DNA from: Gluconobacter sp. Gdi
Lineage (GTDB): Bacteria > Pseudomonadota > Alphaproteobacteria > Acetobacterales > Acetobacteraceae
DNA: 64,000 nt
Reading direction: 5' to 3'
Assembly: GCF_014132155.1 (NCBI RefSeq)
Contig: NZ_BLJQ01000001.1
Coordinates: 186,001 to 250,000 of the forward strand
Shown in pieces: positions 36,081 to 44,860 of the stretch; positions within the stretch are counted from its first letter, which is position 1, and the number at the start of each line of letters is the position of its first letter. Below the pieces are notes generated by a model that was given only the letters and a program-made list of their open reading frames with translations, made no database searches and was not told where the DNA came from. A program made the position numbers and the translations under genes.

Positions 36081-36900
36081 AAATAAATTCTTAATAAGAG
36101 AAGAAGAATTTTTTCTTATTTCGAAAATGGTTAAGGAATTAACCGGCATTTCTTTAGGAAAAAGAAAAAACAATCTTATTATTTCAAAAATATCAAGTAG
36201 AATAATGGATAATAATATTAATGGTATTGAGGATTATTATAAATTTATTAATTCCAGGAGAGGAAATGATGAAAGGATAAAAATAATTTCTGACATTACA
36301 ACAAATGTGACTGAATTTTTTAGAGAAAAGAAACATTTTAATTATTTAGACAGACTTTTGCGGCATGATTTTTATAGGGACGCTTATTCAGGAGAAGAAA
36401 TTCGTATTTGGTCTTCTGCATGTTCTAGTGGAGAGGAGGCGTATTCTGCCGCAATGACGGCAGTTGAGTCGTTGAGTGGCTTGCCTTCAAAAACAATTAA
36501 AATTCTTGGTACTGATATCGATCCAGAAATGATCGGGAAGGCGAGGAGCGGAATTTATTGTAAAAATCACGCTTCAAAAATTCCTTCAGAAAAATTTAAC
36601 AAATTTTGCGTAAACAATATAGATACGTTTTCTATGTCGGAGAATATCAAAGGCTTAATAATTTTTAAAATATTAAATATTACAAGGGATTGGCCATTTC
36701 AATCAAAATTTCATGCGATTTTTTGTAGGAATGTTTCAATTTATTTTGACAAACAAACAACAGATCTTCTCTGGAAGAGGTTATCTAGCCGAATTCATCT
36801 TAATGGTGAGATTTATATTGGACATTCAGAGCGAATACCAAATTCTCAAGAGTTAGGCCTTCGGCCCATCGGAACGAATGCGTACAAAAAGGTCTTATGA
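36070..36900 (+). CDS. cheR: Chemoreceptor methyltransferase CheR
   Basis: The 276-residue SAM-dependent methyltransferase has the motif IWSSACSSGEEAYSAAM (SAM site), ILGTDIDPEMIGKAR, FHAIFCRNVSIYFDKQ and GEIYIGHSE. It methylates glutamates of receptors. The normal CRNV and N-V-x-I-Y-F features are kept. The coding DNA is extremely AT-rich (one line near 36181 is 18% GC), in contrast to cheB directly after it. Stop overlaps the cheB start (ATGA). Confidence 0.95.
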   Translation: METKNKFLIREEEFFLISKMVKELTGISLGKRKNNLIISKISSRIMDNNINGIEDYYKFINSRRGNDERIKIISDITTNVTEFFREKKHFNYLDRLLRHDFYRDAYSGEEIRIWSSACSSGEEAYSAAMTAVESLSGLPSKTIKILGTDIDPEMIGKARSGIYCKNHASKIPSEKFNKFCVNNIDTFSMSENIKGLIIFKILNITRDWPFQSKFHAIFCRNVSIYFDKQTTDLLWKRLSSRIHLNGEIYIGHSERIPNSQELGLRPIGTNAYKKVL

Positions 36901-37973
36901 TACGGTTAGATTACAAAATTTCAGACTGTATGTCGTCCCGACAACCAATTTCAGTTTTGGTTGTAGATGATTCTTTGACAAGTCGAGCGCTCATAACGCT
37001 GTCGCTGAAGCAAGACAAACGGGTTCAAGTGGTAGGAACTGCAAGTACACCACTGGAGGCACGAGATCTGATTGTCAGGTTAAAGCCAGATGTATTGACC
37101 CTGGATGTTGAGATGCCGGGGATGAACGGTTTGCAGTTTCTCGAAAAGATCATGCGCCTACGTCCGATGCCAGTCGTCATGGTCTCCAGTCTTTTGTCGC
37201 CTTATGGAGAAATCACAGAGCGGGCCCGGCAGATGGGTGCTGTACGGTGCTTCTCCAAAATACCTGTATTGCATGGAGAAGACGCTTTCTCTGGGTTGGC
37301 AGACGTTGTGGTTCAGGCGGCATTCTGTAGACCGGGAGGACATGCAAAGGCTCCTTTAATTGAAGAGGAGGCTCAAAACGTCATTGTGGCAATTGGCGCG
37401 TCTACAGGAGGGGTTGAAGCGCTTTCTGAAGTGCTGGAAAGTTTCCCGGTTGACTGCCCGCCTACGGTAATTGTGCAGCATATGCCACAGCAGTTTTCGG
37501 AGAACTTTTCTCGACGCCTGAATTCAATTTCACGCCCACAAGTTGGTCTAGTTAAGGATTTTTGCCGACTGGAACGTGGGAAAGTTTTGATTGCACCGGG
37601 CGGACCGGCGCATACAGAAATTTCTCAGGCTGAAAAAACTGGTTCTTATGTTTGCCGTCTGGTGTCCCAACCCCCGATGAATGGTCATCGACCTTCGGTT
37701 GACGCTCTTTTTTTCTCTGTGGCCCAAGCCGCTGGTCCCCAAGCCGTTGGCGTGATTTTGACAGGGATGGAAGCTGACGGCGCTAAAGGATTATTGGCTA
37801 TGCGAGAGGCGGGCGCTCGAACGATTGGCCAAGATCAACAGACGTCAGTCATTTACGGTATGCCGAGAGCCGCATTCGAGTGCGGTGCTGTGGAAACGCA
37901 ACTTCCCTTAAGCGAAATCGGACCTGCTATTTTGCGGTTAGCTGAGCGGCATGCAATGGAGAATTATCAATGA
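36897..37973 (+). CDS. cheB: Chemotaxis methylesterase/response regulator CheB
   Basis: The 358-residue protein has an N-terminal receiver (VDDS; D in LTLDVEMPGMNG) and a C-terminal methylesterase with the catalytic Ser in GASTGG, His in VIVQHMP and Asp in LTGMEADGAKG. Start ATG 36897 overlaps the cheR stop; an internal ATG at 36930 is the usual family start. Base composition returns to the normal GC here, marking the end of the AT-rich block. Confidence 0.96.
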   Translation: MIRLDYKISDCMSSRQPISVLVVDDSLTSRALITLSLKQDKRVQVVGTASTPLEARDLIVRLKPDVLTLDVEMPGMNGLQFLEKIMRLRPMPVVMVSSLLSPYGEITERARQMGAVRCFSKIPVLHGEDAFSGLADVVVQAAFCRPGGHAKAPLIEEEAQNVIVAIGASTGGVEALSEVLESFPVDCPPTVIVQHMPQQFSENFSRRLNSISRPQVGLVKDFCRLERGKVLIAPGGPAHTEISQAEKTGSYVCRLVSQPPMNGHRPSVDALFFSVAQAAGPQAVGVILTGMEADGAKGLLAMREAGARTIGQDQQTSVIYGMPRAAFECGAVETQLPLSEIGPAILRLAERHAMENYQ

Positions 37974-38365
37974 TTTCTGCCTCATCCATGTCTGTTCTTC
38001 TTGTGGATGATCAGACATCTATTCGCTCGTTGTTGAGGAATAGTCTTGTTCAATTAGGCTTTGTCAAAGTTTCTGGGGTCCGTAACGGACTGGAGGCTCT
38101 TGACCATCTGAAGGCTAATGCAACGCATCTGATTATATCAGACTTCAATATGCCAGATATGGATGGTCTGGAGTTGTTGAAGGCGGTTCGCTCTTCGCCT
38201 GCGTTTGGGAAAACGGGGTTCATCATGTTGACGGGCCAAGCGAATAAAGAGTTGGTGCAGCAGGCTATTTCGGCTGGAGTAAATAATTTTCTGGCTAAGC
38301 CTTTTACAACGAGTTCGTTAAAATCTCGGATCGAGGCAGTGTTTGGCCCAATCTGTGGAGCTTGA
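37970..38365 (+). CDS. cheY2: CheY-type response regulator (second copy)
   Basis: The 131-residue receiver has VDDQ, phospho-Asp in HLIISDFNMPDMDG, Thr in MLTGQ and Lys in FLAKPFTTSSL. It overlaps the cheB stop by 4 bp. In rhizobia the CheY after cheB is the one that acts on the flagellar motor, so this copy is the likely motor-binding regulator. Confidence 0.95.
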   Translation: MISASSMSVLLVDDQTSIRSLLRNSLVQLGFVKVSGVRNGLEALDHLKANATHLIISDFNMPDMDGLELLKAVRSSPAFGKTGFIMLTGQANKELVQQAISAGVNNFLAKPFTTSSLKSRIEAVFGPICGA

Positions 38366-38369
38366 CCCC

Positions 38370-38696
38370 ATGGCTCAGGTCGAGCTGGCTGTTTTGCTGG
38401 AAGGAATGGCAATGCAGTATGCCAAAGCATTCTCAGAATGCAGACGCCTTGAGGCAATTCTGCTTGATGCTTGCTGCCAAAAAGAGGGTACTTCCCTGCA
38501 GGGACTGGATGTTCTGATGCAGGAATTGGAGCAAATGAGCGTGTTGTGTCATCGCCTTTCAATGCAGTCAGATGTGCAGGGTGTGCAAATTTCTGACCGC
38601 GCGATTGAACATTTGACGCTGTCTCACCTTCGCGGAGTGCTCAGAGGGCGTCCTATTGCCTCATATGCTGCTGGCGCTGATGTAGAATTATTTTAG
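38370..38696 (+). CDS. Small helical protein at the end of the che operon, candidate CheT/CheZ-like phosphatase
   Basis: The 108-residue all-helical protein starts at ATG 38370 (GGAG upstream), 4 bp after cheY2. It contains D47-V-L-M-Q51, which matches the D-x-x-x-Q catalytic motif of CheZ-type CheY-P phosphatases. In S. meliloti the corresponding position after cheY2 (and cheD) holds cheT, a CheZ-like phosphatase. No cheZ is seen elsewhere in the window. The assignment is inferred from position, size and the short motif; overall similarity could not be tested. Confidence 0.55.
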   Translation: MAQVELAVLLEGMAMQYAKAFSECRRLEAILLDACCQKEGTSLQGLDVLMQELEQMSVLCHRLSMQSDVQGVQISDRAIEHLTLSHLRGVLRGRPIASYAAGADVELF

Positions 38697-38703
38697 TGTC
38701 CAT

Positions 38704-39102
38704 TTAGCTTGGTTTACTAGCGTCTCCCGGCTGAGAATGAACCATTGTCCGATGCTTCTGGAGGCCACGGAGAAGTTGTTCCGCGTCTGAGGGGGTAAAG
38801 ACGAAACCGACGGGACCGTATGCAGGATGTTGAAAGGCCAGTAAGGACCCTTCAGTCAAGGCATCAATCTGTAAGGCCCAGTTCGTTTTATAAACAGGAG
38901 CGAAGCGCGCTCCTTCAATCGGCGCTGGCGGACGCTTTTCCAGTAGCGCTGTGCGTGCCATCCCCAAGCTGGTAATCAACTGGTTCAACTGGGCTTCATC
39001 CAGAGAAATGTCACCGGTCAGACCGCTTCCATCCAAAAAGGAGAGAATGATCTTTTGCCCGTCTTCTGAGCGGGTTACCTGCATGCGCGGGTTGCTAGTC
39101 AT
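38704..39102 (-). CDS. Conserved-looking protein of unknown function
   Basis: The 132-residue protein has no signal peptide or membrane helix. It begins with a beta-strand-rich stretch (VTRSEDGQKIILSFLDGSG) and a helix-rich middle. It lies 15 bp downstream of ispE on the same strand and converges on the che operon with 7 bp between stops. No family recognised; codon use looks normal for coding DNA here, and it is close to ispE, which supports a real gene. Confidence 0.6.
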   Translation of the reverse strand: MTSNPRMQVTRSEDGQKIILSFLDGSGLTGDISLDEAQLNQLITSLGMARTALLEKRPPAPIEGARFAPVYKTNWALQIDALTEGSLLAFQHPAYGPVGFVFTPSDAEQLLRGLQKHRTMVHSQPGDASKPS

Positions 39103-39117
39103 CTCGAGCGCCTCTTT

Positions 39118-40014
39118 TCAGGGGGTTCCAACGGGAGAATTCTGATGGAATGGACCACTCCATGTCCACCAACCCAAGCGTGTAGCCGTTTGGGTAAGAG
39201 CTTCTTCTGCTTCGCGGGCTTTTTGTGGGGTAGGGAAGAGGCCAAAGCAGGTAGCGCCTGATCCGCTCATACGCGACAGAAGGCAATCCGACTGACTTTG
39301 AATCGCAGTGAGAACGTCAGAAATAACCGGGGCATGAGCAATCGCGGGTGCCTGAAGGTCATTCGCCGTTTGCCGTAATAGATCCACAAGGTCCCGCATT
39401 GACGACCATTGGCTGGGGAGCACCGGTTTTGTACGCTGGACGATACCCCCCATTGCGGCAAAGCTGCGGAAGATATCGGGCGTTGACACACCAACGCCTG
39501 GATTAATCAGCAGAATTCCGCCGTTCGGTATTTCTGGTGCTGGGGTCAGAATTTCCCCAATCCCTTCCATGCGTGTCGCTTGCTGGCGAACGCAGACGGG
39601 AACGTCGGCACCAAGGGGCTCTGCAAGTGTGCAAAGATCGGACTCTGTTGCGTTCCAGACGCGTGAAAGGAGGCGCAGTGTACACGCGGCATCAGCGGAG
39701 CCGCCGCCAATACCTGATGCGACAGGTAGATCCTTTTTCAGTGTCAGCCGGTATGCGTCATGAGAGCCGCTTTTTGCCTGAAGCGCACGGGCGGCCTTAA
39801 GAACGAGATTGCTGTCGTCGGCTTCAAGGCCTTTGCCAAATCGTCCTTCAATGGACAGAGAAAACCGATCGCACTTTTCTCCCACACTGATCGTGTCGGC
39901 TGCCCCGGCGAAGACTGCGAGACTGTCGAGCAGATGATACCCGTCAGGCCGCCGCCCAGTGACATGCAGATAGAGATTGATTTTGGCGTGGGCGGTATCT
40001 TGAAGACGGGTCAT
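39118..40014 (-). CDS. ispE: 4-(cytidine 5'-diphospho)-2-C-methyl-D-erythritol kinase
   Basis: The 298-residue GHMP kinase of the MEP isoprenoid pathway has [19 protein letters not shown] at the N-terminus and the ATP loop [14 protein letters not shown] near 96-109. A third GHMP motif, [13 protein letters not shown], is near the C-terminus. It overlaps the TPR-protein stop by 4 bp and lies upstream of the small unknown gene. Confidence 0.96.
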   Translation of the reverse strand: MTRLQDTAHAKINLYLHVTGRRPDGYHLLDSLAVFAGAADTISVGEKCDRFSLSIEGRFGKGLEADDSNLVLKAARALQAKSGSHDAYRLTLKKDLPVASGIGGGSADAACTLRLLSRVWNATESDLCTLAEPLGADVPVCVRQQATRMEGIGEILTPAPEIPNGGILLINPGVGVSTPDIFRSFAAMGGIVQRTKPVLPSQWSSMRDLVDLLRQTANDLQAPAIAHAPVISDVLTAIQSQSDCLLSRMSGSGATCFGLFPTPQKAREAEEALTQTATRLGWWTWSGPFHQNSPVGTP

Positions 40015-41774
40015 TTGTTCTGTTCGAATGATTTGAGATGTGGGCCGCCCTGCTGGAGGGCATTCAGAATGAGAGTGCGATCCTGAGGCTGCGGATTGTC
40101 ATCCAGAGACTGGTTCCATTGATCCTGAGCCTCCGTGTGGCGACCGAGATACCAATATGCAACGCCCAGATGATAGCCGATTTCGGCATCACTCGAGGCA
40201 TGCTCCGCAGCTTGAATAAGAATGGGTAGTGCAGTTTTCAGGTCGCCTTTGGCCTTGAGAAGGGCCCAGGCGTAGCTGTCCTGAATAGATGGATCGTTAG
40301 GCTGAAGTTCCACCGCGCGCTTAAGCAACTGTAAGGCGTGGTCTTGGTCAATATCGTGTTCGATACTGGCATAACCGACGAAGTTAAGAACTTCTGGCTG
40401 GTCAGGGGCGAGTTCCAGCGCATGGTGCATATCTTCCTGCATCATGGCCCAGTCTCCGTTTTCCTGGGCAGCCATGGCGCGACCGAGAAGTATCGGCCAG
40501 GCAATCTCCTTTCGAGGAGGGGAGGCCTTGAGAGCTTTCGTATAAAGATCGATCGCCTCGGCATGATGGCCCATCTGATCCTGAACTTCAGCCAGTTGAA
40601 CCAGAAATTGCGGGTTACCCGGAAGCAGGGTCAGCGCGCGATGAAGCGCATCGGCTTGAAGTGGAAGATCGTGGGAGCGGCTGGCCAGATTGACTCGCTC
40701 TTGGGCCGCCAGCGCTGCCAGAGAGTCCGTGCTGGAAACCGAATTGAGTGTCTCGAGGCCCTTCGAGATCTGATTGCCGTCACGGAAGGTGTCGGCAAGG
40801 AAAATGCGTGCAACCGTGAGGGTGGGATCAAGATAGAGGGCCTGTTGCAATGCGATGATGGCCGGATCGTGAGGAATGCCTTCCTGCTGAATAACGTCCG
40901 TGATCATCAGGGCAAGTTGCAGGTTCAAAATTGCCGCACCCTGAGAGGGAGAAAGGGGAGGTCGTTTTTTCAGGTTATGCTGAAGTGGCCCAATGATCAT
41001 GGAGGCGAGAGGGGAACTCACGCCCAGCGCAGCAACGGCATCAAGTGCTGCCTTATGCTGGCCCTGACTTTCCAGCCAGCCACCATAAATCTGGGCGTAA
41101 AGAATCTGGAGCGTCAGCGGATCATCGGGGCTGTTGCCAGTCTTCTGATAGAGAAGTTCAGCCTGATGCTGAGAAGGCAGTCGCTCTGCAATCAGCGCAG
41201 CATGGAACAGGTAGAGGCGGCGTGTCGGGGCAAAGGTCGCAGCGGCGTTGAGAGTGGAAAGTGCCTGCTCGACATGGCCTTCGTCTGTCTGCGCCCATGC
41301 GAGAAGAACTGGCGTTGCAACAGAGACCAGAGGGCCTCGATGGTTATTGCGGCTCAGGGTCTGGCGCATTTCCGTCCAGGATTTCCGAGTAACCGCGTTC
41401 TGGGCAAGGACGAGGGTGGCAATATCGCTGGCGGGAAGCGTTTTGGCGAACGTCACAGCCTCATCTTCATGTCCTGTCATGGCGGCGTAGCGCAGAGCAT
41501 CTTCGCGCAGCTTCAGATCGCGGGAAGATAACGTCAGGACATGTGAAAGCGCGTTATAGGCAGCGTCGATTTCACCGCGCTGCATCATGACGCTCGACGC
41601 CAGCAGCCATCCGGTCAGGGATTTCCCGGGATCAATAGCGGGCATTGTTTCCGGAGGAGGGGCAGCAAATGCTGAGGGCAGGAGGGTTCCCGCCAGCAGA
41701 AGTGCCGAGAGACCCGCGCGAAGCGAGTGCGAAAAAACCGGAATTGATCTGGGCCAGCCGCGCGTGATCTGCAT
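40011..41774 (-). CDS. TPR-repeat periplasmic protein
   Basis: The 587-residue protein has a signal peptide ([20 protein letters not shown], then hydrophobic to LPSAFA). Tetratricopeptide repeats fill the rest, clearest in the C-terminal half ([41 protein letters not shown]). It resembles the long TPR scaffolds preceding ispE in many alphaproteobacteria. Function is probably an assembly or complex role at the envelope; no catalytic domain is visible. It is coupled to ispE by a 4-bp overlap. Confidence 0.85.
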   Translation of the reverse strand: MQITRGWPRSIPVFSHSLRAGLSALLLAGTLLPSAFAAPPPETMPAIDPGKSLTGWLLASSVMMQRGEIDAAYNALSHVLTLSSRDLKLREDALRYAAMTGHEDEAVTFAKTLPASDIATLVLAQNAVTRKSWTEMRQTLSRNNHRGPLVSVATPVLLAWAQTDEGHVEQALSTLNAAATFAPTRRLYLFHAALIAERLPSQHQAELLYQKTGNSPDDPLTLQILYAQIYGGWLESQGQHKAALDAVAALGVSSPLASMIIGPLQHNLKKRPPLSPSQGAAILNLQLALMITDVIQQEGIPHDPAIIALQQALYLDPTLTVARIFLADTFRDGNQISKGLETLNSVSSTDSLAALAAQERVNLASRSHDLPLQADALHRALTLLPGNPQFLVQLAEVQDQMGHHAEAIDLYTKALKASPPRKEIAWPILLGRAMAAQENGDWAMMQEDMHHALELAPDQPEVLNFVGYASIEHDIDQDHALQLLKRAVELQPNDPSIQDSYAWALLKAKGDLKTALPILIQAAEHASSDAEIGYHLGVAYWYLGRHTEAQDQWNQSLDDNPQPQDRTLILNALQQGGPHLKSFEQNK

Positions 41775-41828
41775 AATGGGTCAATTCTAGACCGCATGTG
41801 GTCATACGCCAACCTGAACGGATTTTTC

Positions 41829-42635
41829 ATGACACCCCAGCCTGTTCCGAGCCGGGCAGAACTGCTTGCCGCGCTACAGCTGCAATATGACTGGGGTGTG
41901 GACGAAGTTCTTTCGGAAGAGACGATTGACCGCCTTTCGGATGTGCCTCGGAGTCTGCCTGCCCGAGTGGACACCTTACACGCCCGACCAGCGTTACCCA
42001 GGGAAGTACCGTCGCCTGCGCCGGTATCGCCGGGGCTGGAACAGGCACGTGATCTGCCTGCCCTGATTCGGGCGAGCGAAACGCTTGATGATCTGTTTCT
42101 GGCGCGGACGGCAACGCATCGGCTCAAGCCCGTTTTTGTCGATGCTGCTCGTTTCATGCTGATCGGAGAGACGCCGGACGCGGATGAAGATCGCTCTGGA
42201 GAACTTTTTGCGGGGCGTGCCGGTGAGCTTCTGGATCGAATGCTGGCCACTGCAGGGCTGGAACGCTCGGTGCTCTCAATGGCACCAGCGGTTCCATGGC
42301 GGCCGCCGGGAGGGCGCGGTGTAACGGATCAGGAGATGCGGTCCTGTCGTCCGTTGCTGTTGAAAACGATCGCCCTGTGCCGACCACCGTTTCTGGTGAC
42401 GATGGGAGTAACGCCTCTGCGGCTGCTTCTGGGGGATCAGGCCATGCTGAATCGGCTGCGTGGCAAATGGACGGAAATTCGGATTCCCGAGCTGGATGCA
42501 CCGGTTGCTCTGCTGCCTATGCGACACCCGTTACAACTCGCTGCCAGCCCTGCTGCACGCCGGAATGCGTGGCAGGATCTTCTGGTTTTGATGGAGCGAT
42601 TGAGTGCGGAAAATACAGAACTAAATAAGTCCTGA
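41829..42635 (+). CDS. Uracil-DNA-glycosylase-fold protein (family 4-like, without N-terminal Fe-S cysteines)
   Basis: The 268-residue protein has the family-4/UdgX motif GETPDADEDRSGELFAGRAG (113-132), WRPPGGR (157-163), and the HP motif MRHPLQLAASPAARRNAWQDL (231-251). Family-4 enzymes hold a [4Fe-4S] cluster with a C-x-x-C pair in the N-terminal part. Here that position reads PALIRASETL, and only Cys173 and Cys184 remain. The leading segment of about 70 residues is Pro-rich. It may have lost the cluster or act outside uracil repair. The start at 41829 fits better than 41796. Confidence 0.8.
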   Translation: MTPQPVPSRAELLAALQLQYDWGVDEVLSEETIDRLSDVPRSLPARVDTLHARPALPREVPSPAPVSPGLEQARDLPALIRASETLDDLFLARTATHRLKPVFVDAARFMLIGETPDADEDRSGELFAGRAGELLDRMLATAGLERSVLSMAPAVPWRPPGGRGVTDQEMRSCRPLLLKTIALCRPPFLVTMGVTPLRLLLGDQAMLNRLRGKWTEIRIPELDAPVALLPMRHPLQLAASPAARRNAWQDLLVLMERLSAENTELNKS

Positions 42636-42800
42636 TTTAAGCCTGTAAAAAACTTCGCGAAAACGCAAAAAACTACTCGAAAACAGGTGTTTGCCACTGG
42701 ATTGTTCCAGTGTGTGACGATATCATCGCTTAGTCCGAGGCTCTGTTCTGGTTAACCAAAACTTGCCAGCGTGCCAGAAACCGGGTAGCACCCGGCGGCT

Positions 42801-44771
42801 ATGCGAAGGATTACCCCTTTCATCTCAGGTGGCACGGCGCGAGCGTTGCTTGTGAGTGTGCTGATTCTGACCGGTGGAACTTTTTCCCCGGTGCGTGCTG
42901 ACGGTGTGCAGACTCTGCCGCCTCAGCCAGACCATGCTGGCGATGAAACAGCGTTTGCAGAAGCCCGTCCCAGCCTCGGTGGGGACGGCATTGTATCGCT
43001 GCCACACCCTCTGACGGCCACTATGGCCAGTCGATATCGTCTGATCCTGCAGGCGCAGCGTCGTGGTGACCTGCAAGAAGCCATGGAGCAGACGCGTTTG
43101 CTTACGGATCGCGTCCTGCTGGGCGATGTTCTGGCAGATCGCTATCTTGCGCCTGGTGCTCATCCAGGGGCGGACCAGCTCCGTGACTGGTTGAAGAACT
43201 ATTCAACCCAACCGGACGCACCTGCAATTCAGGGGCTTCTGGTAAGGACTGCTCCGGCAGGCTCAGTTCAGGTCCAGAATTTTGTGAGGTCTCTGGCGCC
43301 TGAAGATCGTCCTGAAACTGTCCACCTGCCCAATAGTTCCCCCGCGGACCCATTGGCGCATGCCTTCACGCGTAATCCTCTTCTGGATCGTACGGTTCAG
43401 GAGCGGGTGATGCAGGGTGTGAAGGGCGCAGCCAGTGCACTGCACCTTGTGGATATTACGCCCGGCATGACCCCTGCCTATGCAGGGCAGCTTTACGGAG
43501 AAATTTCTCTGGGGCTGCTCTCGCAGGGAGATGCTCAGAGCGCGCTGCGTCATGGTTGCGCCGGCTTCGAGCGAGGAGGCCATCAGGTTGGTCTTCCCGC
43601 TTATGTCGCTGGTCTGGCTGCCTGGCGTCAGGGTCATCTTGATGCGGCATATGAGCTGTTTGAATCGGCGGCGAATGCTCCAGTAACATCGCCCGAGCTT
43701 CATGCAGCCGCAGCGTTCTGGGCTGCACGTGCAGAAATTCGCCGTCACGCAATGGCGGCATACGTGTCTTGGCTCCATCGTGCAGCGAACCATCACGAAA
43801 CATTTTATGGGATGCTCGCCGCTCAGACACTGGAGCTTGGACGTAAGGGTCATGCCCGCCTGCCAGACAGCGTAACGGAAATCACGCTTCATGATCCTGT
43901 TCCGGTTCTTGGGGAAATTGACGTCGAGGCCATCAGTGCGCTCCCACAGGGCCGACAGTTGTTTGCCCTGCTTCAGATTGGCGAGCGTGCACGCGCCGAG
44001 GCGCTGATGCGGCGGATGTGGACGGACGTGGCGCCTGATAGTGCGCGGTCTCGGTCCTTGCAGCTCGTTGCTCAGACTGCCGGATTTGAAGATCTCTCCG
44101 AACAGCTCGCGTCGCTCATCATGAATGGGGTGAGCCGGCCACAAGCGGCTGGTGCGGATTTGCCGATGCCCCGGCTTAAACCGAACCATGGCTTCCGGAT
44201 GAACCCGGCTCTGGTTTATGCCCTCACGCGCGTTGAATCGAATTTCGATGCTGCCGCTACATCCGGGGCGGGTGCGCATGGGCTGATGCAGATCCGGCCG
44301 ATCACGGCGAGCTTCATCACGCTGCATCACCAGACATATGATGCCCACGGAATGGCTGTCATTCCCGTGCCGCCTGACATGGTAAACCGCCTCCATAACC
44401 CGTCATCCAATCTGGAGATTGGTCAGCTTTACGTGCTGTATCTGGCTTCTCAGTCGAGCCATACATCTTTGTCGGCGCGGCCTGAGGGCGGGGATCTTGT
44501 ACGGGTTCTGGCGTCTTACAACGCAGGGCCTGGCGCTATTGCCCGCTGGGAAAGCGCGCAGACGGCAGATCTTCATGATCCGCTGTTCTTTATGGAAACG
44601 CTGCCCAACACGGAAACGCGTGACTATGTGCATCGCGCCCTGACGTATACGTGGCTGTATGCACATAAGATGGGGCTCTCTTCGCCGTCTCTGAAAGCGC
44701 TGACGCATTCTGAGTGGCCATCATTTGGCGCGGAGCAGGCTCTGGCTCATGAGCAGATGGCGCTGAACTAA
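42801..44771 (+). CDS. slt: Soluble lytic murein transglycosylase
   Basis: The 656-residue protein has a signal peptide, a long helical superhelical domain and a C-terminal SLT domain. The SLT motifs are visible: the catalytic Glu in ALTRVESNFD (about 483), GAHGLMQIRP and VLASYNAGPGAIARW. It cleaves peptidoglycan to anhydro-muropeptides in the periplasm. The 165-bp gap before it (42636-42800) contains AT-rich DNA with short CGAAAAC repeats and no gene. Confidence 0.94.
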   Translation: MRRITPFISGGTARALLVSVLILTGGTFSPVRADGVQTLPPQPDHAGDETAFAEARPSLGGDGIVSLPHPLTATMASRYRLILQAQRRGDLQEAMEQTRLLTDRVLLGDVLADRYLAPGAHPGADQLRDWLKNYSTQPDAPAIQGLLVRTAPAGSVQVQNFVRSLAPEDRPETVHLPNSSPADPLAHAFTRNPLLDRTVQERVMQGVKGAASALHLVDITPGMTPAYAGQLYGEISLGLLSQGDAQSALRHGCAGFERGGHQVGLPAYVAGLAAWRQGHLDAAYELFESAANAPVTSPELHAAAAFWAARAEIRRHAMAAYVSWLHRAANHHETFYGMLAAQTLELGRKGHARLPDSVTEITLHDPVPVLGEIDVEAISALPQGRQLFALLQIGERARAEALMRRMWTDVAPDSARSRSLQLVAQTAGFEDLSEQLASLIMNGVSRPQAAGADLPMPRLKPNHGFRMNPALVYALTRVESNFDAAATSGAGAHGLMQIRPITASFITLHHQTYDAHGMAVIPVPPDMVNRLHNPSSNLEIGQLYVLYLASQSSHTSLSARPEGGDLVRVLASYNAGPGAIARWESAQTADLHDPLFFMETLPNTETRDYVHRALTYTWLYAHKMGLSSPSLKALTHSEWPSFGAEQALAHEQMALN

Positions 44772-44781
44772 GAATAAAAAA

Positions 44782-44813
44782 ACCTCGCATCAGCGTTTTG
44801 ATGCGAGGTCTTT
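44782..44813. terminator. Intrinsic terminator after slt
   Basis: ACCTCGCATCA pairs with TGATGCGAGGT around a short loop, followed by CTTTTC on the plus strand and preceded by an A-run that would serve the minus strand. Confidence 0.85.
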
Positions 44814-44823
44814 TCAGAAAATC

Positions 44824-44849
44824 GCCCGGCCTGAGTGCCGGGCTTTTTT
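44824..44849 (+). terminator. Second intrinsic terminator
   Basis: GCCCGGC and GCCGGGC pair around CTGAGT and run into TTTTTT. It lies just after the first terminator, and the convergent MFS gene stops at 44861, so it isolates slt from that gene. Confidence 0.87.
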
Positions 44850-44860
44850 ATGTTTGAAGC

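Noticed and set aside
33900-36900. Genomic island or mobile element as the explanation for the AT-rich che block
   Set aside because: No integrase, transposase, direct repeats or tRNA junction were seen at the edges, and operon overlaps are preserved on both sides, so only a composition anomaly is claimed.
40338-41531. Plus-strand open frame of about 397 codons opposite the TPR protein
   Set aside because: The TPR protein has a signal peptide and overlaps ispE in frame-coupled fashion. The opposite frame has no recognisable domain.
43263-44396. Minus-strand frame of 377 codons opposite the lytic transglycosylase
   Set aside because: The transglycosylase carries all SLT catalytic motifs; the opposite frame is a codon shadow.
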